Source: Streptomyces sp. A1136 (GTDB taxonomy: Bacteria > Actinomycetota > Actinomycetes > Streptomycetales > Streptomycetaceae). From it: DNA of 64,000 nt. Positions 23,193 through 32,738 of this stretch are shown piece by piece. How positions within the stretch are numbered: position 1 is the first letter of the stretch; each line of letters starts with the position of its first letter. A program made the position numbers and the translations under genes. The notes beneath the pieces are model-generated. The model had not been told where the DNA came from. It saw only the letters and a program-made list of their open reading frames with translations, and did no database searches. The stretch is taken from NCBI RefSeq assembly GCF_004795055.1, contig NZ_SSBJ01000001.1, positions 186,001 through 250,000 on the forward strand, given 5' to 3'.

Positions 23193-24932
23193 TCAGGAAC
23201 TGCCGGGACCTGAAAGGGCGACGTCGGTGACGGCCTGCTTGTAGCCGGCGCCACTGTATTCGTACGGTCCCGACTTCGGCATGGCAGTGATCCACAACAG
23301 CACGTAGCGGGTTTTGACGGGGGTCTCCGCCGTGAGGGCGAGTTGACTGGCGGAAGTCGTACCCGCTGCGATCTTGTGCATGGATTTCAGCGGGGTCTTC
23401 GAGGACATGTTCGGTGCCGCGTAGATCGCGGCGGTGGTGTGGTCGCCATCGAACTTGAACGCTATCGAGGCCTTGCTGACCTCCTGCTCGGAGCCCAGGT
23501 CGAACACGAGGCCGACGCCCGCCTTGTAAGCGCCCAAGTCCGGGCCGTCGGTGAACGACTTGGTCCGCCAGTACGAGGAACGGTCGCTGTCGTAGCTCTG
23601 CGCGACCCCATCCGTGTTCTGGGGAATCCCGTCCGGGTAGTACTCCTCGGCGCCCTTGATCTGCAGCGGGACGAGGTCGGGGTTCTTCTTGGTGTCGTCC
23701 GTCCCGGACGACTGCGACGTGCCGTTGCCGCCGCCGTTGCCGCTCTGTTTGACGCGGTCCAGGAGGGTGTCGGCGAGCTGCCAGCTGCCGAGACCGAGGG
23801 CGGCGATGAGCAGCGCCGCGACACCCCACTTGAGGGCCCGGCCCGTTCGGCTCTGCAGCGGCGAAGGGGGCGGGACGGCGAGGCTCTGCACGGTGGGCAG
23901 GCCGGTTGCCGGGTGCCGGACGTAGCTGCCCTGCTGGTAGGTGGTGTGCTGGTACTCGGGCGGGGCGGTGAAGGCGGGCTCCGGCGGCCGGATGCGCGGC
24001 ATCGCGGTGACGGCCTTGGCCAACTCCTCCGGAGTGGTGCAGGCGGGCTCCTGGCGGGAGGCGGTGGCCCCGTCGTTGGCCAGCGCGCGCATGGCCAGTT
24101 CTCCCAGACCCCGGTGTACCCCGGCGCGTACCTGGTCGGGGGCGATCAGCCCGACGCCCTTGGGCAGGCCGGTGAGCCCGTAGGCGTCCGTCTCGTACGG
24201 CCAGCGCTGGGTCAGGGCCGCGTACAGCAGCGCGCCGATCGCCTCGGTGTCGGCCTGCTGCGGGGTGTCGCTGGTGATCCCGCGCAGGGCGGCGTTCACG
24301 GCGAGGCCGCGGATGCGGTACTGGCCGGTGGAGGTGCGCAGTATCGCGCTGGGAGTCAGCCGCAGGTGCGCCAGGCCTTCGCGGTGGGCCGCGGCCATGG
24401 CCTGCGACACCTGGCTGACGAGTTGGTACGCCTCGTGGGCCTCCAGGGGCCCGGCGGCGAGGATGGCGGTGAATTCGGTAGCGTCCGGCAGCCACTCGTG
24501 TACGACGTAGACGAGGTCGTTCTCCTCCACGGCGTCGAGGACCTGGACGAACCGGGGATCGCCGAGCAGCGCGGAGGAGCGGGCCGCGGCCAGGACGGCC
24601 CTGGCCCGGGGGTGGTCCGCGGGCAGCAGATGGACCCCGACGGCGCGACGCAGCTTCTCGTCCATCGCACGCCAGCTGCTGAATCCGTCCAGACGGGTGA
24701 CGCACTCCTCGAGGCGGTAGCGCCTGGCGAGCTTGTGGCCGCTGTGCAGTTCGGGCGCCGCCACGGGCGCGGCTGCTCTGCGTTCGCCGTCCGTTTCGCG
24801 CATGGATCCGTCCGCGGCTCGGTCGTTCTGGGTGTCCACCCCGTCGGCCGTGGCCTTGACCGCTTCCGCGGTCAGCGGCTCATCGCCGCTGTTGTCGGCC
24901 ACGTCGACGGCAGCCGTGCTACGTTCCGCCAC
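23193..24932 (-). CDS. Membrane pseudokinase with extracellular discoidin-like domain, MurJ-associated
   Basis: The 579-residue protein (GTG at 24932; a GTG at 25001 would add 23 residues) has a kinase-like cytoplasmic domain at about residues 65-340. The catalytic features are degenerate. The HRD loop is replaced by AHLRLTPSAIL and DFG by IRGLAV, so phosphotransfer is unlikely. One membrane span lies near residues 367-390. An acidic linker and a beta-rich extracellular domain follow, of the coagulation F5/8 (discoidin) type. In M. tuberculosis the MurJ homologue carries a C-terminal pseudokinase and extracellular domain that bind FhaA and regulate wall synthesis. Here the equivalent is a separate gene immediately downstream of murJ, so I infer a MurJ partner. 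Confidence 0.8.
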   Translation of the reverse strand: MAERSTAAVDVADNSGDEPLTAEAVKATADGVDTQNDRAADGSMRETDGERRAAAPVAAPELHSGHKLARRYRLEECVTRLDGFSSWRAMDEKLRRAVGVHLLPADHPRARAVLAAARSSALLGDPRFVQVLDAVEENDLVYVVHEWLPDATEFTAILAAGPLEAHEAYQLVSQVSQAMAAAHREGLAHLRLTPSAILRTSTGQYRIRGLAVNAALRGITSDTPQQADTEAIGALLYAALTQRWPYETDAYGLTGLPKGVGLIAPDQVRAGVHRGLGELAMRALANDGATASRQEPACTTPEELAKAVTAMPRIRPPEPAFTAPPEYQHTTYQQGSYVRHPATGLPTVQSLAVPPPSPLQSRTGRALKWGVAALLIAALGLGSWQLADTLLDRVKQSGNGGGNGTSQSSGTDDTKKNPDLVPLQIKGAEEYYPDGIPQNTDGVAQSYDSDRSSYWRTKSFTDGPDLGAYKAGVGLVFDLGSEQEVSKASIAFKFDGDHTTAAIYAAPNMSSKTPLKSMHKIAAGTTSASQLALTAETPVKTRYVLLWITAMPKSGPYEYSGAGYKQAVTDVALSGPGSS

Positions 24933-25058
24933 CGTCGTCCCTGCCTCCCCATCCGTTGCACGCTGTCGGCCAGTCTGCGAAGCCATGCCAATTGTGCCCA
25001 CAGTCCGGCGCTCCGCACGACACGCGAAGGAGGGTCGAACCGTCGGCGGGTCCGCCCA

Positions 25059-27239
25059 TCAGCGCCCCAGACGTCCCCGGACCATACCGACCATCGCGTT
25101 GAGTTCCTCCACCCGCATGCGCTTGGCGGCGGCGAGGAAGACGGCGGCCAAGGCGATGAAGCCGGCCACGAGGGCGGCGAGCGACCCGAGGGCTCCGCTG
25201 CCCAACCACTGGGTGACCCCGTACGCGGCCGCGCCCGCCACGACCGCGGCCGGGACACAAGCACCGATGAGGCGGGTGTACGTACGCATCACGTGCGCTC
25301 CGTCGAGGTCACCGCCGAGGCGGGCCCGCAGGCGACGCCAGGCGACGCCCACGCCGACGGTGTAGCCGAGGCCGTAGGCGGCGCCCATGCCGACGACGGC
25401 CCAGCGCTCGGGCAGGGCGAAGAAGGCAAGGGCCGAGACGCCCGCGTTGACGGCGGCGACGATGACGGTGTTGTAGAAGGGCGTGCGGGTGTCCTCGTAG
25501 GCGTAGAAGCCGCGCAGGACGACGTACTGGACGGAGTACGGGATGAGCCCGAGGCCGAAGGCCATCAGGATGTAGCCGATGTTCTGGGCGGTCGCCGCGC
25601 CGGAGCCGGCGTAGAGCAGGGTGGACATCGGGACGCCGAGCGCGAGGAACGCGAAGGCGCAGGGCACGATGGCGACGGCCGAGGTGCGCAGACCGTAGGA
25701 GATGTCGTCGCGGACGGCGGCTACGTCACCGTCGTGTGCCGAGCGGGAAATGCGGGGCAGGACCGCGGTCATGACCGAGACGGTGATGATGGCCTGGGGC
25801 ATCTGCCACAGCAGCAGCGCGTAGTTGTAGGCGGCGATGCCGGTGCCGTCGTGGCCCTGGGAGTGCGCGACGTCCCCCGCCCAGGTCGCGAGCTGGGTCA
25901 CCACGATGAGGCCGAGCTGGTTGGCCAGGACGAAGAAGAAGGTCCACTTGGCGAGGCCGGCGGCCTTGCCGAGTCCGTGACCCTTCCAGTCGAAGCGCAG
26001 GCGCGGCTTGAAACCGGCGTCACGCAGGTAGGGGATCATCGCCAGGGACTGGACGGCGAGACCGAGCAGGGTGCCCAGGCCGAGCAGCCGGACGCCCTCG
26101 GGGGTGATGCTCGCCTCGTCGATGCCGGTGCTGGTGAAGCCGCCGAAGGCCCAGATGAACGCTCCGAACGTGGCGATGACGACGATGTTGTTGAGGACGG
26201 GGGTCCACATCATCGCGCCGAAACGGCCGCGGGCGTTCAGGATCTGTCCGAGCACCACGTGCACGCCCATGAAGAACATGGTGGGCAGGCAGTAGTGGGC
26301 GAAGGCGACAGCGACCTCCATCCGGTGCGGGTCGTCGGCGATCTTCTGAGACATCATGCCGATGAACAGCGGGGCGGCGAGGACGCAGACGGTGGTGACG
26401 GCGCCGAGCAACACCACGACGAGCGTCAGGAGGCGGTTGGCGTACGCCTCGCCGCCGTCGTCGTCGTTCTTCATCGCGCGGACCAGCTGGGGGATGAACA
26501 CGGCGTTCAGGGCGCCGCCGCCGACCAGCACGTAGATCATCGTCGGCAGGGTGTTGGCGACCTGGTAGCTGTCGTTGAGGGTGGTGACACCGATCGCGGT
26601 GCCGATCACGAGCGTCCGCAGGAAGCCGGTGATGCGGGACACGATCGTGCCGGCCGCCATCAGGGCGCTGGACTTCAGGAGTCCGGAGGCCTTCCCGGTG
26701 GGCTTGGTCGGCGCCGGGACGGCGACCGGGGGCTCTTCGGCGAGAACCTGCGGGGCCGCCTCCTGGTCCCGGTACAGGTGCGCGAAGGCATCCGGTTCGG
26801 GCTGCTCGTCCGCGGCCTTGGTCACCAAGGAGTCCACGCCGACGAACTCCGTCGTCGTGGGGCGGTCACCGTAGGGCAGGTGGCGGGAAGGGCCGTCCGG
26901 CTCGGGCGGTGGGGTCTGGGCCCAGACGCGCGCGTCGGGACCGCCGTACGCGGGCGGCTGCGGAGCCGCGTAGAGGGGGCCCGGTTCGAGGTAGGTGCCC
27001 GGAGGCGGCGGGGGGTGGGAGGCCCGGTCGTACAGGACCTCCGCCACCGGGTCCTGGGCCGACAGGTCCTGGGACCGGTACGGGTCGTAGTCGTAGGCGT
27101 CCTGGACATACGGGTCGTGATCCGGTGCGGGTGCGGGCGCGGAGGCCTGCCCGGGCACGGGGGCACCCGGCGCGGTGCCCTGGGAGGGCGCCGGCCCACC
27201 AGTGCCCTGCGCGCGGTCACCGTCGTACGGCGCGTTCAT
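25059..27239 (-). CDS. murJ: Lipid II flippase MurJ (MviN family)
   Basis: This 726-residue polytopic membrane protein flips the peptidoglycan precursor lipid II. The first ~185 residues are disordered and rich in Pro, Asp and Tyr, a cytoplasmic extension typical of streptomycetes. About 14 membrane segments follow, from SALMAAGTIVSRITGFLRT (residue ~190), which includes the conserved Arg of the cavity. The pattern GALNAVFIPQLVRAMKNDD is also conserved. The start has GAGGTGGGG upstream. The DUF6049 gene ends 47 bp upstream and the pseudokinase begins downstream, giving a DUF6049-murJ-pseudokinase unit. Confidence 0.94.
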   Translation of the reverse strand: MNAPYDGDRAQGTGGPAPSQGTAPGAPVPGQASAPAPAPDHDPYVQDAYDYDPYRSQDLSAQDPVAEVLYDRASHPPPPPGTYLEPGPLYAAPQPPAYGGPDARVWAQTPPPEPDGPSRHLPYGDRPTTTEFVGVDSLVTKAADEQPEPDAFAHLYRDQEAAPQVLAEEPPVAVPAPTKPTGKASGLLKSSALMAAGTIVSRITGFLRTLVIGTAIGVTTLNDSYQVANTLPTMIYVLVGGGALNAVFIPQLVRAMKNDDDGGEAYANRLLTLVVVLLGAVTTVCVLAAPLFIGMMSQKIADDPHRMEVAVAFAHYCLPTMFFMGVHVVLGQILNARGRFGAMMWTPVLNNIVVIATFGAFIWAFGGFTSTGIDEASITPEGVRLLGLGTLLGLAVQSLAMIPYLRDAGFKPRLRFDWKGHGLGKAAGLAKWTFFFVLANQLGLIVVTQLATWAGDVAHSQGHDGTGIAAYNYALLLWQMPQAIITVSVMTAVLPRISRSAHDGDVAAVRDDISYGLRTSAVAIVPCAFAFLALGVPMSTLLYAGSGAATAQNIGYILMAFGLGLIPYSVQYVVLRGFYAYEDTRTPFYNTVIVAAVNAGVSALAFFALPERWAVVGMGAAYGLGYTVGVGVAWRRLRARLGGDLDGAHVMRTYTRLIGACVPAAVVAGAAAYGVTQWLGSGALGSLAALVAGFIALAAVFLAAAKRMRVEELNAMVGMVRGRLGR

Positions 27240-27286
27240 CGAAACCCCACCTCATCGTCCCCAGGCCGACCGGCCACGGCATCGCT

Positions 27287-29551
27287 TCAACGGTCCACTG
27301 TCTCACCCGCGCCGGACCCGCTTGTGCTTTGCGGTCCGGTGTCCGGGGACTCGTCACTCGGCTGCGTGCTCTCCTGGGCGGCCGCGCGGGCCGCCACGCG
27401 CTTGCGGCTCGCGTACATCTTGATGCCTGCGAGCACGAGGAGGAGAACGCCGCCCGCGATGACGAGCATGACGGTGGGAGTGACCTCGGTGGCCTCCACG
27501 GTGAACTTCTGTTCCTTGCCGTAGGGGACGCCGTCCTTCGTGAACAACTGCGCGCTGACCTCGACGGGACCGCTCGCGGTGGCGTTCGCGGTGAATTTCA
27601 GGGTCTGACTGTGATCGGCCTGGACGTTGACGTCCTGCTCGGCCGTTCCGCTGTCGCCGAACATCAGACGCGTGGGGTTGGCCGACTTCACGCGCAGGAC
27701 CAGGTTGTGGACGTCCTGCACGAGGCTGTTCTGGACGCTGACCGGGATGATCGCGCTGTGTCCCGACAAGGTGGCGTCGGACTTGGGCACGACCTTGACC
27801 TTCTCGGTGAGCCCGATCAGGTAGTTCTGCACCTGGTCCCGGTAGAGGGCGGCCTCCTCGGGCCGACCTCGCCACGAGGTGGACATCTCCCGGTTCGTGG
27901 TGTTGCCGAAGGGGATCTCGACCCGCTCGGGGGCGGCGAGGATCACCTTGAAGCGGTCGAGGGTGTCCTGAGTGGTCCGGATCTTCTCGAACGCCGACAC
28001 CGGGAGTTCCTGACGGCTGAGTGCCTCCGGGTACTGGCCGGCGCCCGGGACCTGGGTGGCGGCGCCGGGGTCGGGCTTGGCGGAAGCCGCCGCGTCGAGG
28101 TCGGCGGGCTGGGTCCAGCGGCCGCCCTGCAGGCCCCGCAACGCGGCCGCCATGGATTCGGCCTGACTGGCGGACGGCATCCGCTGCGGGGTGACGACGA
28201 AGCTGCGCTGCTCGTCGCCGCCCTGCAGATTGAGCGCGAGACTGTGGGCCAGGAACCTCTGCACGGCGAGCGTGGAATCCCTGGCATTGAGCATGTCGCC
28301 TTCGAACGCCGTCGACAGTTCGGCGTCGGCGACGATCGCGGTCGCGCCCGCGCCAATGGGACGGGCGGCCGTCGGCGTGTAGCCGAGGGCGCCGGTTTCC
28401 TGGAGGCTGTCGCTGCGGGTGAGGACGTTGTGGGCTCCTGCCGAGGTGGCGACGTTGACGATCGACGGGTCGATCGCGCCGTTCACGGGCCAGGAGAAGT
28501 CGGTGGACGGGGTGACGTGCAGGACCGTCTCGACGGCCTGCTTCGCCTTGTCGGTGGCCGGCCGCAGCTGGCCGAGCGTGCCCGAGACGTCCTTGCCGTG
28601 GTGGGCGAGGGACGCGAGGTCGGGGTCGGCGTAGGGCAGCGCGACGACCTTCTTGCCCTGGACCGCGCTCTCCAGGGCGCTCAGCCACTGCTCGGCCACG
28701 GCCCTGCTTCTGCCCGGCAGTGGCTTGCCGTCGGGATCGGGGTTGCGAATCCGATAGCCCTTGGCCATGGCGTCGACCGTGTAGAGCAGGTCGGGATCGA
28801 TGACCCAGGTGATCGGCAGGTCCTTGCCGAGGGAAACCATCCGCTCCAGGCGGCCGCCCGAGGCCAGCTCCTTGGCCAGGGAGTCGTCGAGGAAGACGGG
28901 CGTCTGGGACTCGTCCGAGCCGGTCTCCGCCGTGACCCTGGTGGCGGCGATCAGCGGCCAGGCGTACGTGAGGGAGGAGCGCTTGGCGGCGGCCTCGGGT
29001 TGCCACGGCAGAAACGTCCGCCGGATGCCGAGTACCTGCTCGTACGGTCGGCTGTCGGTCTCTCCCGACAGCGAGACACCCAGCTGGTACACGCCGTCCT
29101 TGCCCAGGTCCAGCTTGCCGACCGGGACGTTGATGGTGAACTGCCGGCTGGCCTTCGAGGGCAACGAGTCGATCTTCACCGCGTACGCCGAGTCGATCTC
29201 CCCCGGGTCCACGCCGGCCCGGAAGCCGGTGCGGTCCGCCACCTCGTCGATGGACGCCCGATCACCCAGGACGGGCCCCACACGCAGCCCGACATGCGCG
29301 CCCTTGATCACCTCGCGGCTGTTGTTGACCACGCTGCCGGAGATGGTGAGGGTGTCGCTCTTCACAGGAGCGCTGGGCGACACCTCGAGCAAATGGACGT
29401 CGACGGATGAGTCGGCGGCCTGCGCCGATGGGGCCGGGGCGTAGATCAGGGCGGCGAGGACCGGCGTGCCGGCGAGCAGGACGACTGCCCGCCGCAGCCA
29501 GCGGCGCCGGGCAGGGGCGGCTGCCCCCAGGATGTCTGCCGCCTCGGCCAC
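27287..29551 (-). CDS. DUF6049 family secreted/membrane-anchored protein
   Basis: The 754-residue protein starts at a GTG (29551). It has an N-terminal hydrophobic signal segment (RRAVVLLAGTPVLAALIYA, ending in an AQA-type cleavage site). A long extracellular region follows, beginning with a beta-sandwich-like part. One C-terminal membrane span (TVMLVIAGGVLLLVLAGIKMY) and a basic tail complete it. This architecture is conserved between cca and murJ in actinobacteria, but its function is not established. Its place directly upstream of murJ on the same strand suggests a role in envelope assembly. The start has only a distant GAGGGA and is uncertain by a few codons. Confidence 0.78.
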   Translation of the reverse strand: MAEAADILGAAAPARRRWLRRAVVLLAGTPVLAALIYAPAPSAQAADSSVDVHLLEVSPSAPVKSDTLTISGSVVNNSREVIKGAHVGLRVGPVLGDRASIDEVADRTGFRAGVDPGEIDSAYAVKIDSLPSKASRQFTINVPVGKLDLGKDGVYQLGVSLSGETDSRPYEQVLGIRRTFLPWQPEAAAKRSSLTYAWPLIAATRVTAETGSDESQTPVFLDDSLAKELASGGRLERMVSLGKDLPITWVIDPDLLYTVDAMAKGYRIRNPDPDGKPLPGRSRAVAEQWLSALESAVQGKKVVALPYADPDLASLAHHGKDVSGTLGQLRPATDKAKQAVETVLHVTPSTDFSWPVNGAIDPSIVNVATSAGAHNVLTRSDSLQETGALGYTPTAARPIGAGATAIVADAELSTAFEGDMLNARDSTLAVQRFLAHSLALNLQGGDEQRSFVVTPQRMPSASQAESMAAALRGLQGGRWTQPADLDAAASAKPDPGAATQVPGAGQYPEALSRQELPVSAFEKIRTTQDTLDRFKVILAAPERVEIPFGNTTNREMSTSWRGRPEEAALYRDQVQNYLIGLTEKVKVVPKSDATLSGHSAIIPVSVQNSLVQDVHNLVLRVKSANPTRLMFGDSGTAEQDVNVQADHSQTLKFTANATASGPVEVSAQLFTKDGVPYGKEQKFTVEATEVTPTVMLVIAGGVLLLVLAGIKMYASRKRVAARAAAQESTQPSDESPDTGPQSTSGSGAGETVDR

Positions 29552-29737
29552 GCGCTCGCCCGTCCCTCGAAGTGTCAGTGGTCGTCGGTTGTGCGTCCAC
29601 GAATGGTAACGAGGCGCGCTGTGCGCGAGTGCCGCGCCTTGCTCCACATGATCGGTAGCGGCCCGCGGGCGTGGTGGGGCGGGGTGGCCGCAAAACGCGG
29701 CGGCCCCGGCCGGGCGGGCCACGTACCCTTTTCTGTT

Positions 29738-31204
29738 GTGCCGAACGCCAATGAAGACACCCCCAGTGCCCTGAGTCAGGTGCAGCACCGAGCGGTCAGT
29801 GAACTGCTGCGCGTCGCCCCTGTCGCCGACGAGCTCGGCCGCCGTTTCCAGGAGGCGGGCTTCCGTCTCGCCCTGGTCGGGGGCTCCGTACGCGATGCGC
29901 TGCTCGGGCGTCTCGGCAATGACCTCGACTTCACCACCGACGCCCGTCCCCAGGACGTGCTGAGGATCATGCGGCCCTGGGCCGACTCGGTGTGGGACGT
30001 CGGTATCGCCTTCGGCACCGTCGGGGCGCACAAGCGGGCCCGCGTCGAGGGCACCGACCGGAACTTCCAGATCGAGGTGACCACGTACCGCTCCGAGTCG
30101 TACGACCGAACCTCGCGCAAGCCGGAGGTGTCCTACGGCGACTCCATCGAGGAGGATCTCGTCCGCCGTGACTTCACGGTGAACGCGATGGCCGTCGCGC
30201 TGCCCGAGAAGGAGTTCGTGGACCCGCACGGGGGTCTGGAGGACCTTCGGGAAGGCGTCCTGCGCACGCCCGGGACCCCCGAGGACTCCTTCTCGGACGA
30301 CCCGCTGCGGATGTTGCGTGCGGCCCGCTTCGCCGCACAGCTGGACTTCGAGGTCGCGCCCGAGGTCGTGGCGGCCATGAAGGCCATGTCGGAGCGGATC
30401 GAGATCGTCTCGGCGGAGCGGGTACAGGGTGAGCTGAACAAGCTCCTGCTGTCGGCCCACCCCCGCAAGGGCCTCGGGTTGCTCGTGGACACCGGTCTGG
30501 CGGACCGGGTACTGCCCGAGCTGCCCGCCCTCCGCTTGGAGAGTGACGAGCACCACCGGCACAAGGACGTCTACGAGCACTCCCTGACGGTGCTGGAGCA
30601 GGCGATCGACCTGGAGGAGGACAGCCCGGACCTCGTGCTGCGCCTCGCCGCCCTGTTCCACGACATCGGCAAGCCCCGCACCCGCAGGTTCGAGAGCGAC
30701 GGCCGCGTCTCCTTCCACCACCACGAGGTGGTGGGCGCGAAGATGACCAAGAAGCGCATGACCGCCTTGAAGTACTCCAACGACATGGTCAAGGACGTGT
30801 CCCGACTGGTGGAGCTGCACCTGCGCTTCCACGGGTACGGCGACGGCGAGTGGACCGACTCGGCGGTGCGCCGCTACGTCCGTGACGCGGGTCCGCTGTT
30901 GGAGCGCCTGCACAAACTGACGCGGTCCGACTGCACCACCCGCAACAAGCGCAAGGCGAGTGCGCTCTCCCGGACCTACGACGGCCTTGAGGAGCGGATC
31001 GCGCAGCTTCAGGAGCAGGAGGAGCTGGACGCGATCCGGCCCGACCTGAACGGCAACGAGATCCAGCAGGTTCTGGGCGTGGGCCCTGGTCCGGTGATCG
31101 GCAAGGCGTACGCGTTCCTGCTGGAGCAGCGGCTGGAGAACGGGCCGATGGGGCACGACGCGGCGGTGGCGGCCTTGAAGGACTGGTGGGCCTCCCAGGC
31201 CTGA
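29738..31204 (+). CDS. cca: CCA tRNA nucleotidyltransferase
   Basis: This 488-residue enzyme adds or repairs the 3' CCA of tRNAs. The GTG at 29738 (VPNANEDTPSALSQVQHRAV) is chosen because the upstream frame is not protein-like. The class II polymerase head has GGSVRDALLG near residue 48 and DLDFTTDARP with catalytic aspartates near residue 65. RRDFTVNAMA and DPLRMLRAARFAAQL follow. An HD domain with LFHDIGKPRTRR lies near residue 306. It is transcribed divergently from DUF6049. A parS cluster begins 30 bp after its stop. Confidence 0.93.
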   Translation: MPNANEDTPSALSQVQHRAVSELLRVAPVADELGRRFQEAGFRLALVGGSVRDALLGRLGNDLDFTTDARPQDVLRIMRPWADSVWDVGIAFGTVGAHKRARVEGTDRNFQIEVTTYRSESYDRTSRKPEVSYGDSIEEDLVRRDFTVNAMAVALPEKEFVDPHGGLEDLREGVLRTPGTPEDSFSDDPLRMLRAARFAAQLDFEVAPEVVAAMKAMSERIEIVSAERVQGELNKLLLSAHPRKGLGLLVDTGLADRVLPELPALRLESDEHHRHKDVYEHSLTVLEQAIDLEEDSPDLVLRLAALFHDIGKPRTRRFESDGRVSFHHHEVVGAKMTKKRMTALKYSNDMVKDVSRLVELHLRFHGYGDGEWTDSAVRRYVRDAGPLLERLHKLTRSDCTTRNKRKASALSRTYDGLEERIAQLQEQEELDAIRPDLNGNEIQQVLGVGPGPVIGKAYAFLLEQRLENGPMGHDAAVAALKDWWASQA

Positions 31205-31234
31205 GGCGGCTTGAGCCTGGCGGCTCAATGTGAT

Positions 31235-31248
31235 GTTTCACGTGAAAC
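31235..31248. promoter_or_regulatory. parS: parS site (perfect), cca/MFS gap, copy 1
   Basis: Exact GTTTCACGTGAAAC between the convergent cca and MFS genes. Confidence 0.95.
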
Positions 31249-31257
31249 AGCCGTGAT

Positions 31258-31271
31258 GTTCCATGTGGAAC
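31258..31271. promoter_or_regulatory. Degenerate parS-like element between two perfect sites
   Basis: GTTCCATGTGGAAC keeps the near-palindromic architecture but has three mismatches to parS. It sits between the two perfect sites, probably as a decayed copy. Confidence 0.35.
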
Positions 31272-31278
31272 CTCCGAT

Positions 31279-31292
31279 GTTTCACGTGAAAC
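31279..31292. promoter_or_regulatory. parS: parS site (perfect), cca/MFS gap, copy 2
   Basis: Exact GTTTCACGTGAAAC, flanked by GAT/ATC as at 22045. It lies 22 bp from the MFS stop codon. Confidence 0.95.
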
Positions 31293-31314
31293 ATCGCCCC
31301 GGCCCGCGTCGTGA

Positions 31315-32601
31315 CTACGGCCCGGTGGTGCTCTCGGCGGGGCGTCGGCCCTGCCGCAGGAGGAGCGCCGCCGTAACGGCGTAGAGGACGGCCACGCTCA
31401 CCACCAGGGGAACGGATCGGCCGTCGGCGGGGAGCATCAGTGAGGCGACCGCGGCCGCTGCCACGAAAGCGGCGTTGAAGAGCACGTCATAGACGGAGAA
31501 GACCCGGCCGCGGAACTCGTCTTCGACCTGGAACTGCACGACGGTGTCGGTGGAGATCTTGGCCCCCTGTGTGGCGATGCCGAGGGCGAAGGCGGCGACG
31601 AGCATCGGTCCGGGGGCGAAGAACAGGCCGAGCGTCGGTACCAGGAACGCCGCGCCACCGGCACAGAGGATCATCCACCCGCGGGTGCCCAGCCGATCCA
31701 CCAACCACGGTGTGATGACGGCGGCCACGAAGAACCCCGCGCCAGAGGCGCCGATCGCGACGCCCAGCAGCGCGAGCCCGGCGGACTCGTCGTCCGACCA
31801 GGAGTAGCGGCAGAGCATGAGCAGGGTGACGAGCAGCGCCCCGTAGCAGAACCGCATCAAGGTCATCGCGGTGAGCGCCTGCGCGGCTTCCCGGCGGCCG
31901 GCCAGGTGCCTGAGGCCTTCGACCATGCCCCGCACGGTAAGGACCACTGCCTGGGCCAGCGAGGGGTGTGTCCGGCCCGGGGGGTGGTCGGGCCCGAGGA
32001 GGCCGACGGCCAGGCGCAGCGAGACGAGCGCGGCGCACAGATAGAGGCAGGCTCCGAAAAGTACGACCAAGGCGTCGGAGTTCGCGGCGAGGAGCCTGAG
32101 CAGGAAGGCCAGCCCACCGCCCGCGGTCGCCGCCAGTGTTCCGGCGGTCGGCGACAGCGCGTTCGCGGTCACCAGCTGGCCGGGTCCGACGACACGGGGC
32201 AACGACGCGGCCAGTCCGGCGAGGACGAAGCGGTTGACGGCGGTCACGGACAGGGCCGAGGCGTAGAACAGCCAGTCGGGGACGTGGGAGACGATCAGGA
32301 CGCCGGTGACACAGGCGAGAAAGGCCCGCAGGAGGTTGCCGTAGAGGAAGACCTGTCTGCGGCGCCAGCGGTCCAGCAGCACACCGGCGAACGGGCCGAT
32401 CACTGAGTAGGGCAGGAGCAACACCGCCATCGCCGAGGCGATGGCGGCGGGTGACGTCTGCTTCTCCGGCGAGAACACCACGTAGGTGGCGAGCGCGACC
32501 TGGTAGACGCCGTCGGCGGCCTGCGAGAGCAGCCGTACGGTCAGCAGGTTGCGGAAGTTCCTCAGGCGCAGGAGTACGCGCAGATCACGTACGACAGGCA
32601 T
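31315..32601 (-). CDS. MFS transporter
   Basis: This 428-residue protein has about 12 hydrophobic segments. The major-facilitator loop motif is visible between segments 2 and 3 (GVLLDRWRRRQVFLYGN). The N-terminus, MPVVRDLRVLLRLRNFRNLL, is that of the drug-efflux-like MFS subgroup. The ATG at 32601 lacks a clear ribosome site; a GTG at 32616 is an alternative. Substrate unknown. It is separated from ino1 by a large hairpin and converges on cca. Confidence 0.85.
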   Translation of the reverse strand: MPVVRDLRVLLRLRNFRNLLTVRLLSQAADGVYQVALATYVVFSPEKQTSPAAIASAMAVLLLPYSVIGPFAGVLLDRWRRRQVFLYGNLLRAFLACVTGVLIVSHVPDWLFYASALSVTAVNRFVLAGLAASLPRVVGPGQLVTANALSPTAGTLAATAGGGLAFLLRLLAANSDALVVLFGACLYLCAALVSLRLAVGLLGPDHPPGRTHPSLAQAVVLTVRGMVEGLRHLAGRREAAQALTAMTLMRFCYGALLVTLLMLCRYSWSDDESAGLALLGVAIGASGAGFFVAAVITPWLVDRLGTRGWMILCAGGAAFLVPTLGLFFAPGPMLVAAFALGIATQGAKISTDTVVQFQVEDEFRGRVFSVYDVLFNAAFVAAAAVASLMLPADGRSVPLVVSVAVLYAVTAALLLRQGRRPAESTTGP

Positions 32602-32620
32602 GAGGGCAAGGGTCACACAC

Positions 32621-32660
32621 GCCGAGGGTCCCCGGGCACAGTTGCCCGGGGACCCTCGGC
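32621..32660 (-). terminator. ino1 terminator: 18-bp perfect hairpin
   Basis: A perfect 18-bp inverted repeat (32621-32638 with 32643-32660) with a 4-nt loop lies 78 bp past the ino1 stop, just before the MFS start. Confidence 0.85.
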
Positions 32661-32738
32661 GGAAGAACAGTCGACGTCCGGATGTCCGGAGAATCGGACC
32701 TCGCGTGCTCCTTGTGGAACGCGTGGAGCCGGACCTGC

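Noticed and set aside
23343..27524. A 1393-residue plus-strand open frame
   Set aside because: It spans the pseudokinase, murJ and DUF6049 genes in antisense, and the protein has no recognisable motifs.
29552..31228. N-terminal extension of DUF6049 to 31228
   Set aside because: The extension runs antisense through cca; the real protein begins at the signal-peptide-like segment near 29551.
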